Positions 35,037 to 46,162 of a DNA stretch of 64,000 bases are shown here, in pieces. The stretch comes from Bradyrhizobium sp. WD16. GTDB taxonomy: Bacteria; Pseudomonadota; Alphaproteobacteria; Rhizobiales; Xanthobacteraceae. How positions within the stretch are numbered: position 1 is the first letter of the stretch; the number at the start of each line of letters is the position of its first letter. Location: contig NZ_CP028908.1 in NCBI RefSeq assembly GCF_024181725.1, forward strand, positions 5,569,501 through 5,633,500. Direction: 5' to 3'. The position numbers were made by a program, and so were the translations under genes. The notes under the pieces were generated by a model. It had not been told where the DNA came from, made no database searches, and was given only the letters and a program-made list of their open reading frames with translations.

Positions 35037-36023
35037 ATGCGGGCCATGGTTCTGACCGCGCCGGGGCGGCGGCTCGAAGCCGTTGAACGCTCCCTGCCCG
35101 AACCCGGCCCCAACGAGGTCCGGGTCCGGATCAGTGCTTGCGGCGTCTGCCGCACCGACCTGCATGTGGTCGACGGCGAACTGCCGGACGTCCGCTATCC
35201 GATCATCCCAGGCCACGAGATCGTCGGCCGTATCGAAGCGCTCGGTGCCGGCGTCAGCGGACTTGCGGTCGGCGAGCGGGTCGGCATTCCCTGGCTGGGC
35301 CACACCTGCGGCGTCTGCCGCTATTGCCACGACGGCATGGAAAATCTCTGCGACGCACCGCTCTTCACCGGCTACACGCGGGACGGTGGCTTTTCGACCC
35401 ACACGATCGCGGATGCCCGCTACACGTTTGCGCTCGGCGAAGGCAGCGACGACGTCGCCACCGCGCCCTTGCTCTGCGCCGGCCTGATCGGCTGGCGCTC
35501 CCTGGTGATGGCCGGCAGCCGTGCCGAGCACCTCGGCATCTACGGCTTCGGCGCGGCCGGACACATCGTCGCCCAGGTGGCGCGGTTTCAGGGCCGGACG
35601 ATCTACGCCTTTACCCGGCCCGGCGACGACGCCGCGCAACGATTTGCCGTCGAACTCGGCGCCGACTGGGCGGGCGGATCGGATCAATTGCCGCCACAGC
35701 CGCTGGATGCGGCGATCATCTACGCGCCGGCGGGACCGCTGGTGCCGACGGCGCTGCGAGCTGTTCGCAAGGGCGGTCGCGTCGTCTGCGCCGGCATCCA
35801 CATGACCGACATTCCCTCGTTTCCCTACGCGCTGCTGTGGCAGGAGCGACAGCTCGTCTCCGTCGCCAATCTCACCCGCCAGGATGGGGTCGATTTCCTG
35901 CGTGTCGCCGCCGCAGCCGGCGTCCACACTGCCACCACACCGTTTCCGCTCGCACAGGCCAATGCGGCGCTCGATCGCCTGCGCGCCGGCGAGCTGCTCG
36001 GCGCCGCGGTACTGATCCCTTGA
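35037..36023 (+). CDS. Zinc-dependent alcohol dehydrogenase (MDR family)
   Basis: 328 residues from ATG 35037 with GGAGG. Catalytic zinc site CGVCRTDLHVVDGEL and GHEIVG, structural zinc cysteines in CGVCRYCHDGMENLC, and the nucleotide fold GIYGFGAAGHIVAQVA (~165-180). Members of this shorter group reduce aldehydes with NAD(P)H; the substrate is not readable. It may be linked with the cytochrome c gene 84 bases upstream. Confidence 0.9.
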   Translation: MRAMVLTAPGRRLEAVERSLPEPGPNEVRVRISACGVCRTDLHVVDGELPDVRYPIIPGHEIVGRIEALGAGVSGLAVGERVGIPWLGHTCGVCRYCHDGMENLCDAPLFTGYTRDGGFSTHTIADARYTFALGEGSDDVATAPLLCAGLIGWRSLVMAGSRAEHLGIYGFGAAGHIVAQVARFQGRTIYAFTRPGDDAAQRFAVELGADWAGGSDQLPPQPLDAAIIYAPAGPLVPTALRAVRKGGRVVCAGIHMTDIPSFPYALLWQERQLVSVANLTRQDGVDFLRVAAAAGVHTATTPFPLAQANAALDRLRAGELLGAAVLIP

Positions 36024-36177
36024 GGCTCCGCCCCTCGACATCCGCGATGCATCGATTGATCCTGCCCGCCGGCTGTGAAAGCCTGCCGGCGGTCTCGCTG
36101 CCGGACCCCGGACCGATGGCAATGTCATGACGCTCCGCAGATCGCGTGGTCTGGATCGCCCCAGGAGAGTACCATTC

Positions 36178-38784
36178 ATGTCGTTGCTGCCGGCTCGCCT
36201 CGCGGCACCCTTCGTCCGGACGCGACACGGAACCCGACCGCCCGCGCACGAAGCCTTTTGGCGCCGGTCGCCCGAAGAACTCTTCAGCCGGCTCGACAGC
36301 GGTCCTCAAGGTCTCGCCTCGCGAGAGGCTGCGAGCCGCCGCCTTCGCTTCGGCCTCAACAGCTATCGCGAGCATGGCCGCCAGCATCTGGTGCTGCGGA
36401 TCGCGCACAAGCTGCTCAATCCGCTGATCGCGATCCTGCTGGCGGCGGCCGCGGTGTCCGGCCTGAGCGGCGATCTCGGCAGCTTCATCATCATCGTGAC
36501 GGTGATCTCGATCTCCCTGGCGCTCGACGTCATCCAGGAGCATCACGCCGAGACCGCCGTCGATGCCCTTCGCCGGTCGGTGGCGGTGACCGCCGACGTC
36601 CGGCGCGACGACACCACCAAGGTCATTCCCGTCGAGGACATCGTACCCGGCGACGTCGTCGAATTGCGAACCGGAGACCTGGTGCCGGCCGACGGCCTGG
36701 TGCTCGAGGCCCAAAACGCCCAGGTCAACGAGTCGCTGATGACCGGCGAGCCTTTCCCGGCGATGAAGTCCGCTGCGCCCTGCGCCAGCCGCTCCCCGGC
36801 GGACGCCACCAACGCCCTGTTCTCGGGCACCGCGCTGGTCGGCGGCAGCGCCCTGATGCTGGTCGTCCATACCGGCCTGCGCACCCGTTTCGGCAGCATC
36901 GCGGCCGGCCTCGCTGCGAGCGAACCACCCACCGCGCTGGAACAGGGCGTGCAGCACCTCGGCCTCTTGATCCTGCGGCTGACGGTCTTTCTGACGCTGT
37001 TCGTACTGCTCGCCAACCTCACCGCGGGTCGCCCTCCGGTCGATTCCTTCCTGTTCGCCATCGCCCTTGCCGTCGGGCTCACCCCCGAACTGCTGCCGAT
37101 GATCATGACGGTCACCCTCGCCCGCGGCGCCCTGCGCATGGCCGAACGCAAGGTCATCGTCAAACGCCTGTCTGCCATTCACGATCTCGGCGCCATGGAC
37201 GTCCTGTGCGTCGACAAGACCGGAACGCTGACCAAGGCGCAGATCACGCTGATCGATCACGTGACGCCCGAAGGAGTGAGCGCCGAACGGGTGCTGAGCC
37301 TCGCCGCCCTCAACAGCCGTTTTCAGACCGGCGCACGCAGCCCGCTCGACGAATCCGTCCTCGCCCATGCCGGCACACCGCCCGACGACCGGCTCCGGAT
37401 CGCCGAAGTGCCGTTCGATTTCGAACGGCGCTGCGTCTCGGTGCTGATCGGCGACGGCGCGCGCCGCCTGCTGGTGACCAAAGGCGCACCGGAGGCGGTC
37501 ATCGACCGCGCCAGCGACATCGAGACCGCGGCGGGACGACGCCCGCTGGACGCGACGGCGCGCGCGTTGATCGACGAAGTCCAGCGCGCCCAGAACGCCC
37601 AGGGCTACCGCCTGCTCGCCGTCGGCATCCGCGACCTCCCGGACGGCACCAACGAGGTCGGTCTCGCCGATGAGCGCGATCTCACGCTAGTGGGATTCTG
37701 CGTGTTCTCCGACCCGCCCAAGCCCGACGCCGCCATCGCCATCGCCGGCCTGCGCGACCTCGGCATCGGCCTCAAGATCATTTCCGGCGACCATGCCACT
37801 GTGGTCCAGCACGTCGCCGCGGCGGTCGGCCTGCCCCATGCCCGCGCCCTCACCGGCGCGGATATCGCCGACCTGTCCGATATCGCGCTCGCCGCGCGGA
37901 TCGACGAGGTCGATATCTTCGCCCGGGTCGACCCCGACCAGAAGACCCGGATCATCCGCGCCCTGCAGCGCCGGGGCCACGTCGTCGGCTTCATGGGCGA
38001 CGGCGTCAACGACGCGCCGGCCATTCGGGCCGCGCATGTCGGCCTGTCGGTCGAAGGCGCCACCGACATCGCCCGCGCCGCCGCCGACATGATTCTGCTG
38101 GCGACGGATCTCACCGTGCTCGGCAACGGCGTGCGGGAGGGCCGCCGCACCTTCGCGAACATCCTCAAATATGTGCGCATGGGCACGAGCTCCAACTTCG
38201 GCAACATGCTGTCGATGGCACTCGCCTCGGTGGTGCTGCCCTTCCTGCCGCTGCTGCCGATCCAGATTCTGCTCAACAACCTCGTCTACGACCTGTCGGA
38301 GATCGGCATTCCCTTCGACGACGTCGACGCCGACGCCGTCGAGATGCCGCACACCTGGGACATGCGCAGTATCCTGCGATTCACCGTCGTCATGGGCGCG
38401 CTGTCGTCGCTGTTCGACATCGCCACCTTCGTCATCCTGCTGAAGGTGTTTCATGCCGATGCGGCAACGTTCCAGACCGGCTGGTTCGTCGAATCGATCG
38501 CGACGCAGATCCTGGTGATCTTCCTGATCCGCACCCGCGGGGCGTTCTGGCGGAGCCGGCCGCACCCCCTCCTCGCCGCCACCTCGCTCGGCGCCCTCGC
38601 CGGCGTCCTCATCCTGGTGCTGAGCCCATTGCGCACGCTGTTCGGTTTCGCGGCGATCGACGCACGGCTCGGCTTCGCTGTCCTCGCCATCGTCGTGGCC
38701 TATCTGATCTGCGCTGAACTCGCCAAGCGTTTCGCCGTCGGCCGCGCGGTCGCGAAGGCTCCGCCTTGCGCGCAGGCGCCGTGA
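36178..38784 (+). CDS. mgtA: Magnesium-translocating P-type ATPase (MgtA-like)
   Basis: 868 residues from ATG 36178 with AGGAGA. P3B-type features: N-terminal cation ATPase domain, actuator QVNESLMTGEP, phosphorylation VDKTGTLTKAQ, hinge MGDGVNDAPAIRAAHVGLSV and PFLPLLPIQILLNNLVYD in the C-terminal helices, typical of MgtA/MgtB. About ten membrane segments. Imports Mg2+ (ion assigned by family). No leader regulatory element of the mgtA type is recognisable in the 150 bases upstream. Confidence 0.9.
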   Translation: MSLLPARLAAPFVRTRHGTRPPAHEAFWRRSPEELFSRLDSGPQGLASREAASRRLRFGLNSYREHGRQHLVLRIAHKLLNPLIAILLAAAAVSGLSGDLGSFIIIVTVISISLALDVIQEHHAETAVDALRRSVAVTADVRRDDTTKVIPVEDIVPGDVVELRTGDLVPADGLVLEAQNAQVNESLMTGEPFPAMKSAAPCASRSPADATNALFSGTALVGGSALMLVVHTGLRTRFGSIAAGLAASEPPTALEQGVQHLGLLILRLTVFLTLFVLLANLTAGRPPVDSFLFAIALAVGLTPELLPMIMTVTLARGALRMAERKVIVKRLSAIHDLGAMDVLCVDKTGTLTKAQITLIDHVTPEGVSAERVLSLAALNSRFQTGARSPLDESVLAHAGTPPDDRLRIAEVPFDFERRCVSVLIGDGARRLLVTKGAPEAVIDRASDIETAAGRRPLDATARALIDEVQRAQNAQGYRLLAVGIRDLPDGTNEVGLADERDLTLVGFCVFSDPPKPDAAIAIAGLRDLGIGLKIISGDHATVVQHVAAAVGLPHARALTGADIADLSDIALAARIDEVDIFARVDPDQKTRIIRALQRRGHVVGFMGDGVNDAPAIRAAHVGLSVEGATDIARAAADMILLATDLTVLGNGVREGRRTFANILKYVRMGTSSNFGNMLSMALASVVLPFLPLLPIQILLNNLVYDLSEIGIPFDDVDADAVEMPHTWDMRSILRFTVVMGALSSLFDIATFVILLKVFHADAATFQTGWFVESIATQILVIFLIRTRGAFWRSRPHPLLAATSLGALAGVLILVLSPLRTLFGFAAIDARLGFAVLAIVVAYLICAELAKRFAVGRAVAKAPPCAQAP

Positions 38785-38805
38785 CGCACGAATGACCGCT
38801 GGCGG

Positions 38806-39261
38806 CTATTTGGGTGCCGCGAAGGACTGGTTGCTGAAGATGTTGGCGGTCGGCGACTTGATGGCGATGTAGCTGCGGTCGTTCGCCTGGTGACAGCCGT
38901 TGCATGCCGTGGTCAGATCGGCATAGACCGCCTCGAATTTCGCCGCATCCTTGCGGGCGATGACGTCGCTGAGCCGGCGGATCGGATCGGCCACGATGCT
39001 CATATTGGTCACGGGAATCCCGGGATAGAGCATCGCGGCATCCTGCAGGCTGGAATGGATCTGGCCCAGCGCGTAATCGGCCATCGCCCAGTTGCGGGCC
39101 TTGCCGGCGAAATACAGCTTGGCATGCCGTAGCTGAATGACCGCCATGATGTCGGCGAGGCGCGGCAGATAGCCCTGGTTCGGTCCCACCGTCTGGGCCG
39201 CCGCGCCAACGACGAGAGAGGCTGCGACCGCTGTTCCGGCGGCAATGACTGACAATTTCAT
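38806..39261 (-). CDS. c-type cytochrome (class II/cytochrome c'-like)
   Basis: 151 residues from ATG 39261. Signal peptide ~1-22 (AAGTAVAASLVVGAAA), mostly helical mature part (LADIMAVIQLRHAKLYFAG) and heme site CNGCH near the C-terminus (~127), the placement of cytochrome c'-type four-helix bundles. Such proteins can bind NO or carry electrons at low oxygen. A perfect FixK box upstream supports micro-oxic expression. Confidence 0.82.
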   Translation of the reverse strand: MKLSVIAAGTAVAASLVVGAAAQTVGPNQGYLPRLADIMAVIQLRHAKLYFAGKARNWAMADYALGQIHSSLQDAAMLYPGIPVTNMSIVADPIRRLSDVIARKDAAKFEAVYADLTTACNGCHQANDRSYIAIKSPTANIFSNQSFAAPK

Positions 39262-39346
39262 CGACACATGCTCCGCTGCGGCAATCCGGCCGCCCCCTTG
39301 TCGCGACCGGGCTGTCGGCATCTAATCACCACCGTGGGATGCTTTG

Positions 39347-39360
39347 TTGATGCTGATCAA
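39347..39360. promoter_or_regulatory. Perfect FixK/FNR box (cytochrome)
   Basis: TTGATGCTGATCAA. Class II spacing predicts a start near 39312, ~51 bases before the cytochrome ATG at 39261. Confidence 0.82.
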
Positions 39361-39484
39361 GACCGGCATGGCAACGGGTGTATGCTGGCAGCTTCTCGCC
39401 CTCCCCCGGATTGATCAGGACACGCATTCGGTCCGGTCAGGGCGCCATAGCGTTTTGGGACGATTATAAGCGAAAGGTGATTGC

Positions 39485-40120
39485 ATGACGGCTCCGGCTG
39501 ACGATCTCGCCTCGCCTCCCCACCCTTCCGATGTCACGATGATGCGGCGATGTATCGCGCTGGCGGGGGAATCCGTCAGGGCCGGCGAATTTCCGTTCGC
39601 CGCGGTGGTCGCAAGGGGCGGCCGCATCGTCTGCGAATCCATCAACCGCGCCAAGAGCAACGGCGACGCCAACAGCCACGCTGAAGTAGTGGCCATCGGC
39701 GAGGCGCAGCGACGCCATGGCACCGATCTGTCCGAATGCACGCTCTACACGACGGTCGAGCCCTGCGCGCTGTGCGCCTATGCAGCCCGCGAGTCGCGCC
39801 TCGGCCGGGTCGTCTATGGCCTGCACTCGCCGTTGATGGGCGGCCATTCGCGCTGGAATATTCTCGACGATCACCGCCTGTCGGAAGCCCTGCCGGACGT
39901 CTTTCGGCCTGCGCCCGCGATCGTCGCCGGTTTTCTCCAGGAGGAGGTGTCCGCGGTCTTCCGCAGCTGGAACCCGATCGCCTGGCAGGTCATCAAGGCC
40001 CGCGGCATCTTCGTCGCCGGCCCTGCCCGATCGACGCCGGCGGGCAGCATCGACGGCCTCGCCGCCCGCCTTTTGGCCGGCATGCGGACCCTTGTGATTG
40101 ACCGGATCGGTCGCACATAG
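39485..40120 (+). CDS. Nucleoside deaminase (cytidine/deoxycytidylate deaminase superfamily)
   Basis: 211 residues. Zinc site HAEVVAIGEA (~68) and TVEPCALCAYAA (~90-103), the guanine/adenosine deaminase pattern. Longer than TadA by ~50 residues at the C-terminus (SVFRSWNPIAWQVIKARGI region), so it is not the tRNA enzyme; perhaps a guanine- or cytosine-type deaminase. Divergent from the cytochrome gene. Confidence 0.85.
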   Translation: MTAPADDLASPPHPSDVTMMRRCIALAGESVRAGEFPFAAVVARGGRIVCESINRAKSNGDANSHAEVVAIGEAQRRHGTDLSECTLYTTVEPCALCAYAARESRLGRVVYGLHSPLMGGHSRWNILDDHRLSEALPDVFRPAPAIVAGFLQEEVSAVFRSWNPIAWQVIKARGIFVAGPARSTPAGSIDGLAARLLAGMRTLVIDRIGRT

Positions 40121-40184
40121 AAGGAATCGTGCCTGCCTCACCTCCGTGCGCCAGTGAACCGGTCGCACTGGAAACATCCGAGAG

Positions 40185-40595
40185 ATGCCGATGTCGACCA
40201 AATCTCCAATCAACTGGATGCTGTCGGACGCCATCGAGGCCCTGGCGCGGGCCGAGCGGCTGCATCAGCAGTTTCTCAAGCTGCAGCCCGCCGCAACCCG
40301 CGAGCCGAGCTGGGAGCCGCCGATCGACGTGCTCGAAACCGAGCGCGAGATCATGATCCTCGTCGCCCTGCCCGGGGTCGACCCCAACGAGGTCGAGGCG
40401 GTGATCGAGGGCGCCACGCTCGTCGTGCGCGGCCATCGCGTCCTGCCGCCCGAATTGCGGAATGCGCGCATTCTCCGGCTGGAACTGCCCCAGGGCCGTT
40501 TCGAGCGCCGCATCGCGCTGCCGCCCGGCCGCTACTCCGTCAGCCGCTTCGCCACGCATGGCTGCATCGGCCTGCGGCTCGCCAAATCGATCTGA
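40185..40595 (+). CDS. Hsp20-family small heat-shock protein
   Basis: 136 residues. Alpha-crystallin domain (~45-130): PPIDVLETEREIMILVALPG, then VIEGATLVVRGHRVLPPEL and FERRIALPPGRYS. The GVLxVxxPK strand is altered (HGCIGLRLAKSI), so it is one of the diverged class found beside lon. The next gene, lon, starts 22 bases after its stop, suggesting a protein-quality operon. Confidence 0.88.
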   Translation: MPMSTKSPINWMLSDAIEALARAERLHQQFLKLQPAATREPSWEPPIDVLETEREIMILVALPGVDPNEVEAVIEGATLVVRGHRVLPPELRNARILRLELPQGRFERRIALPPGRYSVSRFATHGCIGLRLAKSI

Positions 40596-40617
40596 TCGTC
40601 GCCCGAGGAGAGACGCC

Positions 40618-43004
<2,387 letters not shown>

Positions 43005-43008
<4 letters not shown>

Positions 43009-43220
43009 TGTGGCGTCTCGCAATTGCCTACCGCCTTTGCGGCAAGCCTCTCGTAGGCAATTGCGAGACATAAGCCACACTGGCACTTTGATTTTGCTAG
43101 TGTCCCTTATGTCTCCGAATGACCGGGCGAGCGTGAGGCAAACAACGCGGTAATTCGGAGACGGGACACTAGTGCGGTGGAGCTGACGCTCGTATCAGCA
43201 TTCGTTAAAACCGGGACACT
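43005..43220. repeat. AB unit plus inverted D remnant (locus 7)
   Basis: AB unit 43005-43173 with one changed internal CTAG (CTGG), followed by the outer arm of an inverted D hairpin (TGCGGTGGAGCTGACGCTCG, to ~43200) and a scrap GGGACACTGG. The opening CTAG supplies the lon stop codon. Confidence 0.88.
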
Positions 43221-43450
43221 GGCACAGTGTTCGGAAAGCTCCTCCGCCCAAGGGGCGACGGCGTTGTTGGACCATCACGTAAGCGATCGCCGAGATCGAC
43301 AACGGCCCTCGATTTCAAGGGCCGTGATCGCGTCATCAACAACTCCGTCGCGACTCGGCATATCAATTTTCAAAATGTTGTGTACTCTTGACAACGTGCA
43401 TGCTGATTCTCGGCATGCGCGTTTCGTTTAAGCTACCTTCAGAGGACACC

Positions 43451-43540
43451 ATGGCGAAGAAAGCGAAGAAGGCGAAGAAGACGGTAAAGAAGGCTGTGAA
43501 GAAAACAGCCAAGAAGAAAGCCGCCAAGAAGAAGAAGTAA
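43451..43540 (+). CDS. Lysine-rich 29-residue histone-like peptide
   Basis: MAKKAKKAKK followed by alternating TVKKAVKKTA-type repeats: 29 residues, about 60% lysine with Ala, Val and Thr. Start ATG 43451 behind AGAGGA. Such H1-tail-like peptides occur as free small proteins in Bradyrhizobium-type genomes and probably bind nucleic acid; function is inferred. A strong terminator lies ~117 bases downstream. Confidence 0.72.
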   Translation: MAKKAKKAKKTVKKAVKKTAKKKAAKKKK

Positions 43541-43656
43541 TCTCTCGACGACAACGACGCGTCGCGTTATTCCGGCGGGGCTGCGCGACTTGCGCGCCCA
43601 CCAGAGGGTTTCCAGAGCCTTTCGTGCCGGCGACCTTGCGACCACGACTGATGAGG

Positions 43657-43700
43657 CCGGACCTTTATGCAGATGGCTGCTGCATAAAGGTCCGGTTTTT
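43657..43700 (+). terminator. Rho-independent terminator
   Basis: 15-bp perfect stem CCGGACCTTTATGCA / TGCATAAAGGTCCGG with a 9-base loop, then TTTTT. Probably ends the lysine-rich peptide transcript. Confidence 0.8.
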
Positions 43701-43757
43701 CATTATGGCCTGCAAGTTCCCCAGAGAGCGCTTCTTGGCCGCGTTATGCGATCGTGC

Positions 43758-43830
43758 GGTGTCCCTTTAGTCGCCGAAGGACCCTTCGACCGTGCAGCAA
43801 ATGCAGCGGTCATTCGGAAACAGGGCACTA
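43758..43830. repeat. Degenerate B hairpin interrupted at CTAG by IS630
   Basis: GTGTCCCTTTAGTCGCCGAA...CATTCGGAAACAGGGCACTA: a decayed B hairpin whose closing CTAG received the IS630 insertion. Confidence 0.7.
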
Positions 43831-44882
43831 GAGCAGACTCCGATCAAGGTGGATCATATCCGCATGCGGCGAAGTAGTTTGCGCATTGGGCGGGCTTGAA
43901 GATGTCGGCGCAGGTTTCGAGGGCGCGCATCAGGGCGGCGACGGTTCGCTCGGCGATTTTGCGCAAATGCGCTTTCAGCTTGGAAAACGCCTTCTCGATC
44001 GGGTTCATGTCGGGGCTATAGGGCGGGAGGTAGAGCAGCTCGGCGCCCGCGGCCTCGATCAACTCCTTGACCCGCGGCCCCTTGTGGGCGGACAGATTGT
44101 CCATGACGACAACGTCGCCTTTCGTGAGGGTAGGAACGAGGCAGTGTTCCACCCAGTCCTCGAACAGGGCGGCGGTGATCGGACGATCATAGGTCTTCGC
44201 CGCCACGAGCCCGCGAAGGCGGATGCCGGCGACGAGCGTGACCGTCTTGTAATGGCCGTGCGGCACGCCGACGCGCAACCGCCGTCCGCGCCGGCAACGC
44301 CCACCTTTGCGCGCCAAATTGGTCGAGGCGCCCGTTTCGTCGATGAAGACGAGCTTCTCGGGATCGAGATCGAGCTGTCGCTCGAACCATTCGAGGCGTT
44401 GCTTCAGGACGTCCGGCCGCTGCTGCTCCGAGGCGTGTGCGGTCTTTTTTTAAACGTGACGCCATGACGGTCGAAGAAGCGCCACAGCACGGAACTCGAA
44501 AAATGCTCGCCACAATTCCTGATCAGACGTTCCTGGATCTCCAGCAGGGTGACGTCCGGCGTGCGCCGGATCAGCCCCATCAGGTAGCCGTGATGGGCTT
44601 CGATGCGGCCGGAGCGGCGATCGCCTCCAGTCGACTTCGGCGACATTTCTCCCGTCGTCTCGAATTGCTTGACCCAGCGCACGGCGCTCGCAATGCTGAC
44701 TTCGAAACGCTTCGCCGCCGCATTGCGCGACAGCCCGCCCGAGACGACAGCCTCCACCACTCGTTTGCGAAGATCGTCGGAAAGCGCCATTCCAGCCGCC
44801 TCCATTCTGCGGCAGGAATCATGAATCAGATGTCAGCCGATTCGGGAATCCTGATTCGATTCACATCGCTCGGAGCCTGCTC
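43831..44882 (-). mobile_element. IS630-family insertion sequence
   Basis: About 1052 bp. Ends are imperfect inverted repeats: GAGCAGACTCCGATC on the left and the complement of GAGCAGGCTCCGAGC on the right. Flanked by TA on both sides (43829-43830 and 44883-44884), the IS630 target duplication, within CTAG on each side. Removing one TA and the element rejoins hairpin B to hairpin A at a single CTAG, the normal junction of tandem units, so the insertion is younger than the repeats. Confidence 0.88.
43844..44805 (-). CDS. IS630 transposase in two overlapping frames (-1 frameshift)
   Basis: Frame 1 (44805 to 44404) encodes the helix-turn-helix part (LSRNAAAKRFEVSIASAVRW). Frame 2 (to 43844) encodes the DDE catalytic part: VFIDETGASTN, VVMDNLSAHKG and PYSPDMNPIEKAFSKLK. 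They meet at a run of seven As (44445-44451 on the minus strand): T-TTA-AAA-AAA-G, where a -1 slip joins FKK to KTAHASEQQRP and restores a full ~320-residue transposase. This is a known expression mode in IS630. All three acidic residues are present, so the element may be active. Confidence 0.85.
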
Positions 44883-45047
44883 TAGTGCGGCGTCTCGCAA
44901 TTACCTACCGCCTTTGCGGCAAGCCCCTGTCGGCAATTGCGAGACATAAGCCACACTAGCTTTTTGATTTTGCTAGTGTCCCGATGTCTCCGAATGACCG
45001 TGCGAGGGTGAGGCAAACGAAGCGGTAATTCGGAGACGGGACACTAG
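44882..45047. repeat. AB unit (locus 8)
   Basis: Complete AB unit of 166 bp with a few arm changes in hairpin A (AATTACCTACC). Its left CTAG is the IS630 target; its right CTAG cuts into a MAPEG gene. Confidence 0.9.
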
Positions 45048-45101
45048 GATGAAGTAGAGTGCGACAGCGAGCAACGTGACGATTGCTATGTAGTCCGGCA
45101 T
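45045..45101 (-). pseudogene. MAPEG-family membrane protein, truncated by a repeat unit
   Basis: ATG 45101 starts MPDYIAIVTLLAVALYFI, a good match to the first helix of MAPEG-family proteins. The frame then runs into hairpin B (LVSRLRITASF...) and ends in the repeat after about 42 codons. The remaining ~90 MAPEG residues are absent from the window. It follows a GST gene by 25 bases, the classic GST-MAPEG pairing, supporting the identity. Confidence 0.6.
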
Positions 45102-45126
45102 GCGGACTTCCTGTTGCACGCCTTCG

Positions 45127-45831
45127 TCAGGGCCGCGGCGGGATCTCCAGGCCGCATTGCACCGCCGGGCGCGCGAGACCGCGCTCCAGCCACGCCGGAA
45201 CTTCCCTGAGGCTGTCGAAATCGACGAGCTCGCGCGCCTCGTAGAAGCCGATCAGGTTGCGCACCCACCCCAGCAGCGAGATGTCGGCGATGGTGTAATC
45301 GTCGCCCATGATCCACCTCCGGCCGGCGAGGCGGCTCTCGATGACGCCGAGCAGCCGCTCGGTCTCGGTGCGATAGCGCTCCAGCGGGCGCTTGTCCTCG
45401 ATCTCGCGGCCGGCGAATTTATGGAAATAGCCCAGCTGGCCGAACATCGGCCCGACCGATGCCATCTGGAAGAACACCCACTGCACGGTCTCGTAGCGCA
45501 GCGCCGCATCCGCCGGCAGCAACTGCCCGGTCTTGTCGGCGAGATAGAGCAGGATGGCGCCGGACTCGAACAGGCCGAGGGCTTTGCCCCCCGGTCCGTG
45601 GGGATCGACGATCGCCGGAATCTTGCCGTTCGGATTCAGGGACAGAAACTCGCTCGTCCAGCTCTCATTCTTGGTGATGTCGATGACGTGCGCCTCGTAA
45701 GGCAGCCCGATCTCCTCAAGCATGATCGACACCTTGACGCCGTTCGGCGTCGGAAAGGAATAGAGCTGCAGGCGATCGGGATGCCTGGCGGGCCAGCGGC
45801 GGGTGATCGGAAAGGCGGATAGATCGGTCAT
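45127..45831 (-). CDS. Glutathione S-transferase (YghU/Nu-like)
   Basis: 234 residues from ATG 45831. N-terminal thioredoxin fold (~20-105: LQLYSFPTPNGVKVSIMLEE, NPNGKIPAIVDP, LFESGAILLYLADK) and C-terminal helical domain (~110-225: WIMGDDYTIADISLLGWV). The PTPNGVK region supplies the Thr/Asn pair of Nu-class enzymes, which act as disulfide-bond oxidoreductases on glutathione. The MAPEG gene that would follow is truncated. Confidence 0.92.
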   Translation of the reverse strand: MTDLSAFPITRRWPARHPDRLQLYSFPTPNGVKVSIMLEEIGLPYEAHVIDITKNESWTSEFLSLNPNGKIPAIVDPHGPGGKALGLFESGAILLYLADKTGQLLPADAALRYETVQWVFFQMASVGPMFGQLGYFHKFAGREIEDKRPLERYRTETERLLGVIESRLAGRRWIMGDDYTIADISLLGWVRNLIGFYEARELVDFDSLREVPAWLERGLARPAVQCGLEIPPRP

Positions 45832-46107
45832 GCAGGGCTCCGGCCGGTTGCGGGACGACGAACGCGCCACTCCTGGAATGGATCGCAAGTGTGGATCGCG
45901 AGGGCTCCTTTGATCCCATCATTTGCAAACGCGCCTGATGGAGCGGATTGCGAATGTTGGAATTGCACCATTAGCACAAGCCCTTCCACAGGAAGCAGGG
46001 CGGCTACAATGACAGCCGAAGGCGAAGAATGCAGGGCTGACGAGGCGGCAGAATGCGTGCCGACTAAACGCCTGATGAAGGGAATGGCTCCTGAAAAAGT
46101 GGTCCGG

Positions 46108-46136
46108 AAAAAAATAAGGCCCCCGAAGGGGCCTTA
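46108..46136 (-). terminator. Rho-independent terminator of the HU gene
   Basis: On the minus strand AAGGCCCC-TTCG-GGGGCCTTA is followed by seven Ts; a stable UUCG-type loop, 26 bases past the HU stop. Confidence 0.88.
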
Positions 46137-46162
46137 CCTGTCGGCTTGAACCGCCGGCCGGA

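Noticed and set aside
39408-39422. FixK box for the deaminase (TTGATCAGGACACG)
   Set aside because: Only the left half-site matches; the right half is absent.
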